Translations under genes and position numbers: made by a program
Assembly: GCA_015039315.1 (NCBI GenBank)
Contig: WIDE01000001.1
Span: 829,282-893,281, forward strand
Direction: 5' to 3'
From: Clavulina sp. PMI_390
Lineage: Eukaryota > Basidiomycota > Agaricomycetes > Cantharellales > Hydnaceae
DNA length: 64,000 nucleotides
Notes under the pieces: model-generated
The model's database searches: none
Told to the model about the DNA's origin: nothing
Seen by the model: the letters and a program-made list of their open reading frames with translations, nothing else
In this document: piece by piece, positions 23,908 to 35,280 of the stretch
Position numbering within the stretch: position 1 is the stretch's first letter
How the letters are laid out: every line of letters begins with the position of its first letter

Positions 23908-25138
23908 TCATAATGTTTCAGAATTACTCCTTGCGCTTGGACTGCTGTGAGCTGTCCACCTCCTCCCGCTATGACTCTTGACTGCTTCTACGACCTTCTC
24001 TAGTGCTAGTTTACCCTCTGGAAGGACTCTGGCATATAGTGGAAAGACGTGGACTTGCCCCTTGCCCTCGATATAATGTAAGTTGACCCCAGCGCGCTCA
24101 GCCTTCTCGACAAACAGCTCGATATCGGGATGCAGAACATCAAATGTCCCGCTCACGACAGTGAGTCGCGTCTGCCCGGCAACAAATGGAGCAAGCGATG
24201 CATAAATCGGAGAGAAATATGGATCTTTGAGCTTGATTGTGAGCTCATCTGAGGGGAGAGGGTTGTTCCCTTGGACCCAATTGGCTGCTTTCTGTCGCAA
24301 TCGCCGAGCTGAAAGAATGGGATCGACTTTTTGGGCGCTCTGGATTACAGGATTGGTGCATGAAAGGTCGAGCCATGGTGAAATCAGGATAAGTTGATGA
24401 GGAACAGGAAGACCAGCCTGAGCGGCGGCAAGGGCAACTACCAGGGCTAGATTCCCGCCAGAGCTTGTGAGATACAATTATTAGTAACCACTTCATTCTA
24501 CAAGTGTAAAGGTCGCTAGGGCTCACCTGTCGCCTACAAACAGAATCTCTTTTCCTCGAGCTCGACGTAAGAATTCTCCGTAGACCCGTACCAAGGTAGG
24601 GACAACCTGAATATAATGTAGTCATTCACCGCTCGCCACCAGTATGGGCCCTACCCACCTCGTCTGCGGTGTTGTCGGGCGCCAACGGGGTTGGGACCAG
24701 AGTAACTTCTGCGCCAAGCTCCGCAGCGAATCGTGCACAGAGCTTCCAATGTCCAGCATTGACCGGGTAGTTAAAGGCTCCCCCATGGAAATAAATCATC
24801 GATCTAATGGGATCCAAATCTGCTCCCACATTATCAGGACTGTTCTTTCTCTGGGGAGGTAGAATCGTGACGAGGCCCCAGTCCTCGAAAGACCATCTTT
24901 CGAATGTATAGCCCACAGGAAGTTTAGGATCATTAAATATCTGAGGCCCTCGCTGATGAACTGGACCTGGGATGAATGCTGGAGCGAGGGCTCGAAAAAG
25001 CCACCAAGTCGAAGCTGCGATCCAACCTCGGTCGGGGATGGGGTCGACAGTCAGTGTGGAAGAATTGAATGCTGGCGTTCGTTGCGCATGGCCTTCATAT
25101 TCAGCCGCTTCACGGTCGGCGTTGGTTTGTGCTGACAT
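23908..25138 (-). CDS. Alpha/beta hydrolase, HSL-type esterase/lipase
   Basis: The start is the ATG at 25136-25138 (MSAQTNADREAAEYEGHAQR). The HGGAF oxyanion motif is in SMIYFHGGAFNYPVNAGHWK, and the nucleophile elbow GDSSGG is split by an intron at about 24470-24530. The acid is in SGTFDVLHPD and the His in GKGQVHVFP. This order (HGG, GDSxG, D, H) is that of the hormone-sensitive-lipase family, which hydrolyses short acyl esters. The length is about 390 residues. A hydrophobic segment near residues 35-55 (WIAASTWWLFRALAPAFIPG) may be a membrane anchor. The stop TGA at 23908-23910 lies only 77 bases from the end of the convergent AlkB gene. The substrate is unknown. Confidence 0.88.
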
Positions 25139-25778
25139 GAAGGCCAAGCTTCGATAAGAATGTTCTTATCAGCAAGGGAGTACCGACTCGGAAAGAATAG
25201 ACTCGGCCGCGCAGGAAACGATGACGAACTTGGGGAGGGTGATAAACTCCGCCCTCGGACATCTGCAAGCTTATATATAGCCGTCTCACTTAGGGACCCA
25301 CGTCAAAAGAAAGTCTCCATGACTTACTGCTGGACGAGGGCCAGCGAAAAGGGGTTGCTCTCAATTCAGTTCTCAGGGTCATCAGGTCAAACGATACCAA
25401 TACAGTTCATCGCCGCCCGAGATGAAAGAAGGGGGAGCTGCTAGGCACAGAGGTGTAACTTACATATATTTAGTGACAAAATGTGGGCTGGACTCCAACC
25501 TGCACGTTAAATCAGAACGGGTAAATCGCTCCAACCAAACATAGTCGGCGTCAGACGTCCAAGGAGCTCGGATGTGCACTCTATATCTAGTTTTCAGGTT
25601 CTTCCAATGATCAAAGTATCATAAGTCTCCAATAAACTTAGGAATGCTTGGTCTATGTCTAGAGCAAGCTACGGAGGAAATAAGGTACGCAGACAACTGT
25701 AAAACGAAGGGTTGTTGATTCGCCGATATAGGATGACAGGAAACGAACGCAACACGGGATAGTACACCCGAAAGTCCT
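25139..25778. other. Intergenic region
   Basis: This 0.64 kb is the promoter side of the esterase and the 3' flank of the first dehydrogenase. CTTATATATAG near 25270 is A/T-rich and TATA-like, on the side expected for a promoter. No gene is seen. Confidence 0.4.
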
Positions 25779-26855
25779 TTATAGCATATGGAGACCACCA
25801 CCAACAGGGATAATTTGGCCTGTGATATCTACGTAGTTATCAATCGAGTCAGTTGGCAGCTGTAAGTCTAGTTACAATTAAGGTGATGGCTCACAGTCAC
25901 TATCCCTACTCACAAGGAAGCTCACAAGGTTAGAGACATCCTCTACCTCTGCCATTCTTTTGATTGGCATTTGCTTGATCATATTATCCATAATCAATTT
26001 AGTTTTTGCTGTATGTTGCGGGTCAACATCGTTCCATTCTGTCATGGTGGTGTTAACTGGGGAGTCAAGAACGGGCCAGGTTAGGAGAATGATTGGGTCG
26101 ATCTCAAGGGATGACGAACCGCCGCCTGGGGCATAGCAGTTGCATGTTATAGAATGTTTCGCAAGCTCTAAAGCAGCAGTTTGATTATATCCGCGTACGG
26201 CGAACTATAATAGGCCGTACGACTTTTAGTAAATTCACAGAGTTTGTCCTGTATCCCACGACCAACCTTGCTAGCCCCGTATGCGCTAAGAAGAGTGCTG
26301 CCACGGAAAGCTATGGCAGAAGCAGCCGCTAGAATCTTTCCTCCAGTTCCCTGTTTAATCATGTGTCGAGCAGCATATTTGTAGCAGAGGTGTACTCCTA
26401 CGACATTGACTTTGAGGACGCGGAGCATATCTTCTGCAGTCGTTTCGCCGATCATTTTGGCCAAGGCAATGCCTGCGTTGGCAACCTGAAGTCCAGCGCG
26501 GGAAATAAGGTGCTTCATGGCAAGCCTCATAATCGCATAGAGCACCTACCATAACATCCAAGTACTGCAGTGCCGCAACAGCCTCGTCAATCATCTCTTC
26601 CACTCGTTTTTCGTCTGTTACATCCCCAGCAACAGCAAAACATCGGGGGCCGAGAACTTCGACCTCTCTCCTGGTGTCCTCGAGGTCAGAGAGCTTAAGA
26701 TCATTGATGGCGACGTCCAAGCCATCTTTCGCCAGTCTGATAGCAATAGATTTTCCAATTCCGCGGGCAGCCCCAGTGACAAATGCCACACGCCGCCGAT
26801 TGCCATACAAGGGTGGGTCAGTAGGTTTGGGATGTCGAAGTTTCCGTGGCGGCAT
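25779..26855 (-). CDS. Short-chain dehydrogenase/reductase, tandem copy 1
   Basis: The start is the ATG at 26853-26855 (MPPRKLRHPKPTDPP). The Rossmann motif is VAFVTGAARGIGKSIA, with an acidic residue at the end of strand 2 (INDLKLSD), which suggests NAD(H). ANAGIAL follows after an intron. The catalytic Ser and the Tyr/Lys pair are in AFRGSTLLSAYGASK. The C-terminus reads YITGQIIPVGGGLHML with stop TAA at 25779-25781. It looks most like the acetoin/diacetyl reductase and related classical SDRs, but the substrate cannot be told. Four or five short introns fall at the same places as in the two copies upstream. It is probably cytosolic, since no targeting signal is seen. Confidence 0.88.
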
Positions 26856-27432
26856 GGTTAGGTTGATCGAGCAGCGAGTTAGAAGGGTAGGGCCAGGCAG
26901 AAAGCCGAGACAGCGAAGCAACCCTGAGCTAGTTGACAGATGTGAGGTGTGGGAAGCCTTGTCACGTCTCTACAATTCAGTCTATGTGACTAGGAGCCGG
27001 AAGCAATAACTTAGCGTCCAATCCGAGGGCAATTTCCACCGCTGGCTCTTGTACTAGAACCAAAGGAAATGGGTATGTCTTCAATTTCAGCGCATCGTTG
27101 GCTGCCATGGGATCAAAAGACTTCAACGCGCCCAGGATGAAAGAAGCAATTCCTGCAAAGTGCGGCTGTGTCCGTATACATGTAGACTGGTAACAATGTA
27201 GAAGGATACTCTGTGGGTGGGCCGTCAAATCACTCTGGAGAAGTCGGTGCGACTAAGCTTGGATCGAGGAAGACATTCTTCTTAATTGACCTATATGCAA
27301 CGTTATATTAAAAAGCTCCCTTGTACTCGCATTGATACCGCTCTTGGACGAACCGAGAAGCCTCCCATCAACTTGCCCGTGTGATACATTAAGACACAAT
27401 GTCCAGCACGGAATAACACAACGACATGTATT
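26856..27432. other. Intergenic region between dehydrogenase copies 1 and 2
   Basis: This is a promoter and 3' flank. An 83-codon minus-strand open frame (27228-26977) has a balanced composition but no domain or homologous partner before the other copies, so I do not call it. Confidence 0.4.
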
Positions 27433-28502
27433 TCACAACATATGATATCCGCCACCAACAGGTAGGATCTGACCAGTGATATCTACATTGTTAGGAGACG
27501 AGTCAGTGGGTTAGCACTCAGCGAAGATCACTGGGCCTCACAGTCACTGTCCCTGCTAACCAAGAAGCTCACGAGATTCGAAACATCCTCTACTTGGCCA
27601 AACCTATCGATCGGGAGACTCTTGATAGCGTTTTCCATATTTAATTTGACTTTTGCTGCGTCTGGAAAGTTGAGATTGTCCCAATCCGTCATGTTGGTGG
27701 CAACTGAGGAGGAAGAAAGCAGACCAGTTAGAAACACGAACGATATCATCCTGAATGTGGCGGACTATAGCCTGGGGCATAGCAGTTGCACGTTATAGAG
27801 TGTTTCGCGAACTCCAAAGCGGCGGACTGGTTATATCCACGGATAGCGAACTACAATACGTCGTCAAATGTTGATGGATTGCTGAAAGTATCCCTCTATG
27901 GTATGACTTACTTTGCTAGCACCGTAAGCGGAAGCGACCCTACTACCGCGTAAGGCTGCAGCTGAAGCTGCCGCGATCAGCTTCCCCCCCGTACCCTGCT
28001 TAATCATATGTCGAGCAGCATACTTGTAGCAGAGGTGTACCCCTACGGTGTTGACTTTGAGGACATGGAGCATTTCCTCCGCTGACATTTCAACGATCGC
28101 TTTACCGTAGGTGATGCCAGCGTTCGCAATCTAAGTACCAGCAAGAGGACCAGGATTGAACTTCGACAGCAAACCTGGTAAAAACGAGACACTTACCATA
28201 ACATCTAAGTACTTCAATTTACCAACAACCTCATCGATCATCTCTTCGACTCGTCTCTCGTCTGTCACATCTCCTGCAGTGAGAAAACAGCAGGACCCAA
28301 TTGCTTCAACTTGCCTCTTGGTGTCCTCGAGGTCAGAGAGGTCAAGGTCGTTGATCGCGATATCTAGGCCATCTCTCGCCAGTTTGATAGCAACCGCTTG
28401 GCCAATACCGCGAGCGGCTCCAGTCACAAATGCAACTCGTCGTCGACCGCCATGGAGAGGCAGGTCAGTTGGCTTTGGATGTCGGAGCTTCTGGGACGGC
28501 AT
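27433..28502 (-). CDS. Short-chain dehydrogenase/reductase, tandem copy 2
   Basis: The start is the ATG at 28500-28502 (MPSQKLRHPKPTDLP). VAFVTGAARGIGQAVA is the nucleotide-binding loop, with INDLDLSD after it. IANAGITYGKAIVEMSAEEM follows the first intron, and ALRGSRVASAYGASK holds the catalytic Ser, Tyr and Lys. The end is ITGQILPVGGGYHML with stop TGA at 27433-27435. It is the most diverged of the three copies (for example LHGGRRR where the others have LYGNRRR). The intron after YAPGY seems to use an unusual donor (GTCCGC), so this copy may be spliced poorly. Apart from that it reads as intact. Confidence 0.83.
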
Positions 28503-29125
28503 GGGGAAATACGCCGAGAGAGGAACGACAAGGTTATGATAGGTGCCAGATGGAGGAAGCGTTAACTCAACCGTTTCAGCAGAGGCTGGTTACGAGTGTG
28601 CGGCGTAGGAAGCCTTGCGACATCAAGGATCAGGACTATGTGACGAGTAATTAGTTACTTAGCGACTACACCGTCTCCACGGCTAACTTTTGTGTTGAGG
28701 CCGACTGAAGGGGTGCTTGATCTCGGCGGACCCTCAGTTAAGATGGGATCAAGAGAATCCATCAGAGCCCGAGATTATAAAAGGAGTTCCTTGTCAATCT
28801 CCAAACAGACCGATCAAAATGTCGAACCGGAGTTTGTGTGAGAATGGCCGTTGAATCACTCCAGACAACACGGCGTGGTGGGACCATGATCAAGCGAGAC
28901 ATCAGACTGAACAATATGTATCTCAGATGATATCCAAAAAGCTCCTCTGATATCCAATTCACTAAAGCTTTGGACGTAGCCAAGAGACCCTCGAGCTACA
29001 TCTGAGGGAGGTTGTAGAGCAGATGAGAACATGTTAATGGCTCCGAAAATTAGAAAATTAGTTGACTCACTCAGGTAATCTAATAAGTGAGAATGTTCAA
29101 CGCTGGAGGTATGGCCGCATGTCCT
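28503..29125. other. Intergenic region between dehydrogenase copies 2 and 3
   Basis: This is the promoter side of copy 2 and the 3' flank of copy 3. I find no exon. Confidence 0.4.
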
Positions 29126-30189
29126 TCATAGCATGTGGAATCCACCACCAACAGGCAGGGTCTGGCCTGTGATGTCTGCGTTGTTATGGGGTGCGTCAGT
29201 AAGCACACACTCAGCCAAGATACCATAAGACTCACAATCACTATCCCTGCTCACGAGGAAGCTCACAAGATTTGAAACGTCTTCTACTTGTGCTATCCTC
29301 TTGATCGGCAGCTGCTTGATAGAGTTTTCCATGATCGATTTGGCTTTCGCTGCGTCCGGCAAATCCGTATTGTCCCACTCTGTCATGTTGGTGGCAACTG
29401 AAGGGGAAAAGGGAAGCAAGTTAGGGACCGAATGATATGGTCCTGAGTATCACGAACCGAAGCCTGGGGCGTAACAGTTGCATGTTATAGAATGCTTTGC
29501 AAACTCTAATGCTGCGGTTTGATTATACCCTCGCACCGCGAACTGAAACACAATGTTAGCCCTTACTATACTGGTAGCCTCACAAATGGGATGATTTACC
29601 TTGCTGGCACCGTAGGCAGAAATAACACTACTCCCGCGGAAGGCTGCCGTAGAAGCTGCAGCAATCAGCTTTCCCCCAGTGCCTTGCTTTATCATGCGCT
29701 TCGCAGCGTACTTGTAGCAGAGGTGCACCCCTACGACATTAACCTTGAGAACACGGAGCATTTCGTCTGCCGACATTTCAACGATCGCCTTGCCATAGGC
29801 GATACCTGCATTGGCAACCTAGATGCCAGCAAGGGAAACTGCACTGAGTTATATAGCGAGCCTGGTAATAAGGAGGTACTCACCATCACATCCAGATACT
29901 GTAATGCTGCCACAACCTCATTAATCATTGCCTCAACTCGTTTCTCGTCGGTCACATCTCCGGCAATAGCAAAGCACCGGGAGCCGAGAGCTTCGACTTG
30001 GCTTTTGGTTTCCTCGAGGTCAGAAAGGTTGAGGTCATTAATGGCGATATCTAGGCCATCCTTAGCTAGTCGGAGAGCAATAGATTTGCCAATACCACGA
30101 GCAGCACCAGTGACAAATGCAACACGCCGTCGATTGCCATACAGAGGTGGGTCAGTTGGCTTGGGGTGTCGGAGTTTTTGAGGTGGCAT
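29126..30189 (-). CDS. Short-chain dehydrogenase/reductase, tandem copy 3
   Basis: The start is the ATG at 30187-30189 (MPPQKLRHPKPTDPPLYGNR). Motifs are VAFVTGAARGIGKSIA, INDLNLSD, ANAGIAYGKAIVEMSADEM, AFRGSSVISAYGASK and VATNMTEWDN. The C-terminus is ITGQTLPVGGGFHML with stop TGA at 29126-29128. All catalytic residues of classical SDRs (Asn, Ser, Tyr, Lys) are in place. It is closest to copy 1 through the N-terminal 60 residues, and shares with copy 2 the YGKAIVEMSA segment that copy 1 lacks. This mixture is consistent with gene conversion or with copy 3 being nearest the ancestor. The role is unknown beyond NAD(P)-linked oxidation or reduction of an alcohol or carbonyl. Confidence 0.88.
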
Positions 30190-30446
30190 GTGGGATATTG
30201 TCAGAAGAAGGGTCCAAGGGGCTGTAGATGCGAGATAGGTTAAGAGAAATAGTAGAACTAAGACCCTTCGGGCAGGAGCTGTTGGACGAATGTGGAGGTG
30301 TGAGGTCGAGTGTGGGAAAACTTAGTAACGCCTGTGATTGAGTTTCAGTGACGAGAATGTAGTCACACTGGCTTGCTTCCCCTCACAGATGTCGCTATCG
30401 AGAACGTACGCCTCCCCAGCCTTCCTAAGCATTTCAGAAGCCTCAA

Positions 30447-31565
30447 ATGAGCCACAGACTCGATTCGCTGGAATCTTTCATCAATGCTCAGCACGATATT
30501 ATCGCTGGTTGTCGCTCCGACCTCATTTACCTCGCGAACTTGAAGCAAGATGCTTTACGAGACCCGCAATCATTCACCGAGCATCTTACAGACAAAGTAG
30601 AGAAACTTCTTGTAACCCTTTTGCCTTTTGCCGCGCTCATGGGCTGTCATGATAGCTGTCTCCTCTGGCACTGACGAGCCTCGAGCAAGTGGAGCCTGAG
30701 TACATTGACTGGAAGTTGTTCGGTCGTGCAGGTACTGGGATTTTTCTATGAGGGTATACCAATAAACTCATTGAAGGCCTCAGACCCCTCTCTTTTACGC
30801 GATATCCGTATCCCTTCACTCCATCGACAGGAGCAGCCTTGGGCCCGTTCAGTCTCCGATCTTCAGCGACATCTACAGGCCCCACTGGCGGAGTATAAAT
30901 ATGAAATAACTCGACAGTTGCTCGATTCCGATGAAGAATCCTTCCAAGCTCTGTCTTCATCGCACATGATCATGAAGAAGCGAAAGCGAGATGAAGCGGA
31001 AGACAGTGATGACAATTATGCTGAATCACCCTCACGACTCAAGGCTTCCGACGCCGGATCAAGGCAGTAAGTAGCCCCCTGAAGTTATCCTTAGCTGTTT
31101 TTAATGCCATATTCAGGAGGGTTGTCGAGCGAGAACTGACCCCTGTTGCAGTGCCTCCTGCCATGGTTTGTCCAGTCACTTGATCCTCTTTCGCTGATCT
31201 GACAAGTGTTGTAAAGGTTCCATCCAAAGGTCGCAAGGCGAAAGAACATACATCAAACTTCAATCAACCTTGGACCTTGCATGAACAGCATCTGCTGGAG
31301 AGGTTCTTGCTCGAGATACCCGATGGCGAGAAGCACCGGTACGTTCTTATTCAGCAAAATCCGCGCGTTATCCTTCCTTATGGGTGCATTTTAGATGGGT
31401 CAAGATCAGTGAAGCCATGGGAGGGATCAGAACTCCTCGCCAGGTTGCAAGTCGAGTTCAGAAGTATAACGAAAAGTTAAAGAAATTCGGTCAGTCCGCT
31501 ATTCTGGTTGCGTTGTTCTTCAACCCTTGTTGATGAAAGATTCCATCCTAGGGCTTACATCGTGA
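30447..31565 (+). CDS. SANT/Myb-domain nuclear protein related to ZZZ3 (ZZ finger not found)
   Basis: The likely start is the ATG at 30447 (MSHRLDSLESFINAQHDIIA). Later exons give PSLLRDIRIPSLHRQEQPWA and the basic stretch MKKRKRDEAEDSDD, a probable nuclear signal. After two short introns comes a SANT/Myb repeat: NQPWTLHEQHLLERFLLEIP, then HR-WVKISEAMGGIRTPRQVA and SRVQKYNEKLKKFG. The RTPRQVASRVQKY segment is very like that of human ZZZ3, part of the ATAC acetyltransferase complex, and of fungal ZZ-Myb proteins. Those have a ZZ zinc finger after the SANT repeat. Here the frame closes with TGA at 31563-31565, five codons into the next exon. The join near 30720 (between DWKLFGR and VLGFFYEG) is unresolved. 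Confidence 0.68.
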
Positions 31566-32108
31566 AGCCCAGTGAGTGGTCTTCACCTCGGTCTTAAAGA
31601 ATTCCTCGCTGCGCAAGGATTCCATCGGATACCCCATGCCACAGCGAATCCGTGTGGCAGATTGTCTCAGTTGGTTGGCCTCAACGGGATGCGTCGCTAA
31701 CCCTGCCCAATAACTGTCCTCCCAGCCTCGAACATGTCGGACCCAGACCTTTACAAGACCTTGGCTCGATGTTTCACTGGTTGGTTTACCCCAAATTATC
31801 ACTATCTATTGTCAAGTCGCACCTATTCCATCACTCCTTCGAAGTCTGCGCACATATGTTTGCTAACAGATGTCAACACTGCGGCAGTTCCATGTCTGAT
31901 TGTGCCAAAGAACGACGGATCAGAGAAAGGCATATCACGCATTGATTGAGACAGCGCTTCGTCTCATATTAATAAGCAAAATCAGCGCCCTATAAGTTCG
32001 CTGCTGGTGTCATCTAGCTTGGCATGCCACTCCACTTTCTCGTTCCGTCCGGTTCCCGTCTCTCCCAATTCGGCATCCCGTCGTCTGCTCTATTGATTTT
32101 ATTACCAT
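31566..32108. other. Region downstream of the SANT gene
   Basis: Two overlapping plus-strand frames are open here (31652-31945 and 31734-31949). One holds a CQHCG...C cluster, but I could not build a ZZ finger or a clean splice from it. It is either 3' UTR or a decayed or mis-spliced 3' part of the SANT gene. The promoter of the kinase gene must also lie here. Confidence 0.4.
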
Positions 32109-33919
32109 ATGGCGTCTCAATCACATCAAAAATCCTCCCAGACACGTCCTAGAGCAGGCGACGGGGGCGGCTCAATCCCACGAACAGCGTCCCCGACAGC
32201 TCGCGACGAGCTACGAGGAAGGACCATCACCAATAGCACTCTCCAACTTGTGAAGACGGTTGGGAAAGGCGGTTTTGGTACTGTCTATCGAGCTGAGGAT
32301 ACTTTATCCGGACAGATTGTGGCCGTCAAAGTGATCAACCGTCCTCTCCCTCATCAAACAGTGCATCATCAACTACTCAAGACCGAGATCAAAATCCTCA
32401 AAGCCGTTTCTCAAGTGTCTCTAGTCCCTACGCTTATATCTGTCGAGCAGGACTCCCGGTTTGTCTACCTCGTTATGGTGAGTATTTCCCTCATGACCAT
32501 ATTGCAACCACGCCGACGCTTCGACAAAGGAATTTTGCGACATGTGTGATCTTGCTCGTTTTGTTCATCGTAATCGGAAGCACATGCGCGGCCTCAGTAG
32601 CTTTGATGTGAAGAAGCGTATCATCCTCCGCATCACCGATGCTCTGCGACAATGCCATGAGCGCTCCATATATCATCGAGATCTGAAGCCGGAGAATATC
32701 CTGATCGGCGGTGAAGGGGATGACGTTCGTCTGATTGATTTTGGTCTTGCTACCGATATGTCTATCTCCGCTACGTGCCGGTCTGGGACGACGGAGTATA
32801 TGAGCCCAGGTAAGTGGTTTTCTGTACTCCATAACCCTCCGCCTCAAAGTGGTCATCTAGAGTGCTTCTCCGAGTTCAATGTTCCCGGAAAAAGGAGCAC
32901 TCCATATGCCAGTGCTCCGAGCGACGTGTGGACACTGGGAGGTAACCTTATCGTTTGTTCTCATCGCCATTCTCCCTCTGAAGTCTGGATTTGTGACCTT
33001 AGCTCTGCTGTTCTACGCGATGACCGGGTGCAAGTTGTGGGATAAGCCATCCTTCCAGGACGAAGCCTTCGGAACCTACGTTTCTGCCACTGACATATAT
33101 TTTCTCATCAAGTGTGACACCACCGAGGACGCCTCTCAGTTTCTTACTCAAGCTCTCGAATGGGATCCTCTGAAGCGGCTCGATCTCTCAGCGTTTCAGT
33201 CAGGCTTGGAACAACTAACAGGATTTTACGTTTCAGAGGACGAGGCTAAAAAGCGACAACCCAAGCTGTTTCAGCACCCTCAGTTTCTTCACATCCCTGT
33301 GCGTGAAGCAGAAGAGCGCTATAAAGACCATTTCGTCAAGCGATCAGAGTTGCTCTACGCGTGCATCAAGGATCGGAAAGCCCTGACGAATGCACTGTTA
33401 CCACGGCGCTCCTGCATACCTTCGATTGCTTCATCCGCTCTGGTTCAAGAATCTGTTCGCCCTGCAACGCCCACAGTCACAAGGCCTGCTGCACTCCAAG
33501 GGTTCTACTCGTATGCTGACTCTCTTGCTAAGCGAACTCGAGATCGGTTGGCCGCGGCTGAGACAAGCTCTACAACGACTACATCTGGACATCTGTGTCC
33601 GCCATCACTCATCTTTTCCGACTCTAATAATCCTACTTCAGGTGCTTCCTCAGTTCTTAAGTCTCCCTCAGCTAGTCGCCCTCGAGATCCCCCCGATGCC
33701 GACGTGGTGTATGTAACGGATGGAAGCGGCGGTATCGAAGGTGGAAAGGCGCAAGCTATGGCTCGAATTGCTACGGAGTATAACAGTGATCGAGGTGTCG
33801 TACTTTCCCGTGGTGGAATTATGGGAGGGAAGGCTACGGCGCCTCTCAAATCCTCGAAGGGCAAGGGTGTAGCAGCATCGCTACAATCATTCTGGCGTTT
33901 TGGCCGGAGTGCACTATGA
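32109..33919 (+). CDS. Ser/Thr protein kinase, Ran1/Pat1-like
   Basis: The start is the ATG at 32109. After about 45 polar residues comes the glycine loop VGKGGFGTVYRAED and the VAVKVI lysine. The next exon gives EFCDMCDLARFVH, then ITDALRQCHERSIYHRDLKP with ENIL, and RLIDFGLATDM. HRD, DFG and the activation end TTEYMSP-E are intact, so the kinase should be active. The substrate lobe continues PSDVWTLG, then LLFYAMTGCKLWDKPSFQDE after an intron near 32945-33000. The C-terminal 230 residues are Ser/Thr-rich and disordered. The Cys-containing hinge and short insert style recall Ran1/Pat1 and Ksp1-type kinases, which control starvation and meiosis choices in yeasts. That assignment is an inference. 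Confidence 0.85.
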
Positions 33920-34563
33920 CTCCACGGTGGCTCACTGGGCGAGAAATCAGATCGAGGGCCACTTCCATTACTTAGAATACCATCGTTATCCTCATTCTCA
34001 GGCGCATGATATAGGTGGCAGTATCAACCACACGGCCCTTGTCAAAGACGATATCCCATCACACATAATTGAGGTGTTGGGTGCTTGGTCATAGGATGAG
34101 AGGATGCATGCATGAATGTATACATGGAAAAAAATTCGGAAAACATTATTCGACACCAAGCCGAATCGGAAGCGATGACCCACGAAGGGGCAACAGAGCT
34201 GTGGATTATTTGATCACGCTCTAAATATGATAGCGGCAAACAAAGGGATGCACAGGGTGGGGGGCATTTTACTTCTCGGGGTTCGCATTCCTACGTCAAC
34301 GAAGGGTCAGGTCAGTATGACGAGCTCATAGGACTAGGTGAAGAATCGGGAAAGAAGGGTGAAAAAGCCAAGGGATCAGATAGGAGCGAAAGACTATAGA
34401 TGATTTGGCATCCACATGATAGTTTCAGTGTGAACTATGCATGATTTTTGGATCATCACGCGATTGGCGTTATGGGATAGGGCCCAAGCAGGCCGAGGAT
34501 CGAACAAGATAACAAGTGCATCGGAAATGGAAAAGATCATATCAGAAGAATAGATCGAGAGGC
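33920..34563. other. Convergent intergenic region
   Basis: This holds the 3' flanks of the kinase and eS30 genes. No coding exon, tRNA or clear snoRNA boxes are seen. Confidence 0.45.
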
Positions 34564-34908
34564 TCACATGCGTCGTTTCCCGCCAGGAAGAGTGGTGACG
34601 TTCACGAATCTAGAGAGCGGAGCACAGTTAGCCAATTTGCGGATCGTGATGCAAATAGCAGTTTTTGATGCTACTAACCGGCGGTTGTAGATAATCCTCT
34701 TCTTTGCTCGCCCCTTGGGGGTCTTCTTCTTCTCCTGCTTGTCCACCTTGGGGGTACGGGACTTGACCTTACCAGCACGAGCGAGAGAACCGTGAACTGT
34801 CGTACAGAACAAAGAAATTGGCGATTAGACTCCCAAAACGGCACAAGAGACTAAAAGCAACATGTCCGAGACATCAGAGAACAGAGTATAATCCTCACCT
34901 TTTCCCAT
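34564..34908 (-). CDS. RPS30: Ribosomal protein eS30
   Basis: Three exons join: ATGGGAAAAG at 34908-34899 (MGK), then [40 protein letters not shown] at about 34800-34680, and a last exon [15 protein letters not shown] with stop TGA at 34564-34566. The product is about 60 very basic residues and matches eS30 of the 40S subunit over its full length, with the [12 protein letters not shown] and YNRRFVNV hallmarks. There is no ubiquitin-like (FUBI) part before it, as in other fungi; in animals eS30 is made as a FUBI fusion. The first coding exon is only 10 bases, typical of ribosomal protein genes with an intron right after the start. Confidence 0.95.
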
Positions 34909-35280
34909 AGTGTTTTGATGTTGTCGGATAGACTACAGCAATCAAGTGGCGAGAGAGAAGATAGGCGCTAGCTCACAATATGCGTCAATACTAGCAAACA
35001 CTCTTACATTCCCACGATTCACCTCGGCCACCCGTCGTAAGCAACAAGACTCAAAGACTTTGTGTAGAGAAAAATGCGAATATAAACTGTACGTGCACCT
35101 TCGGAAACCTAACTGCAACATCTCACGTGTAATGCTATAAAGGAGGGTGAACATTGACCATTGTCTTTCTGTCGAGACATTGAAATGTCTATCAGCTCTA
35201 TAGCCCCCGGAGATGTCTTCGTAACTGATCTGCTGACGTGTGAATATCGGAGCAAGTTGTGTGCATTGTAACGGCATTCG
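34909..35280. promoter_or_regulatory. eS30 promoter region
   Basis: This 370-base stretch upstream of the ribosomal protein gene must hold its promoter. I see no clear named element and no exon. Confidence 0.4.

Noticed and set aside
26977..27228. 83-codon minus-strand frame upstream of dehydrogenase copy 1, a possible extra exon
   Set aside because: No counterpart before the other two copies, and the dehydrogenase is complete without it.
25779..30189. HML ends of the dehydrogenases as peroxisomal PTS1 signals
   Set aside because: HML does not fit the usual small-basic-Leu pattern, so peroxisomal targeting is not supported.
5943..30189. A single metabolic cluster joining hydratases, esterase and dehydrogenases
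   Set aside because: Several unrelated housekeeping genes lie between them, and no synthase, P450 or pathway regulator is present.
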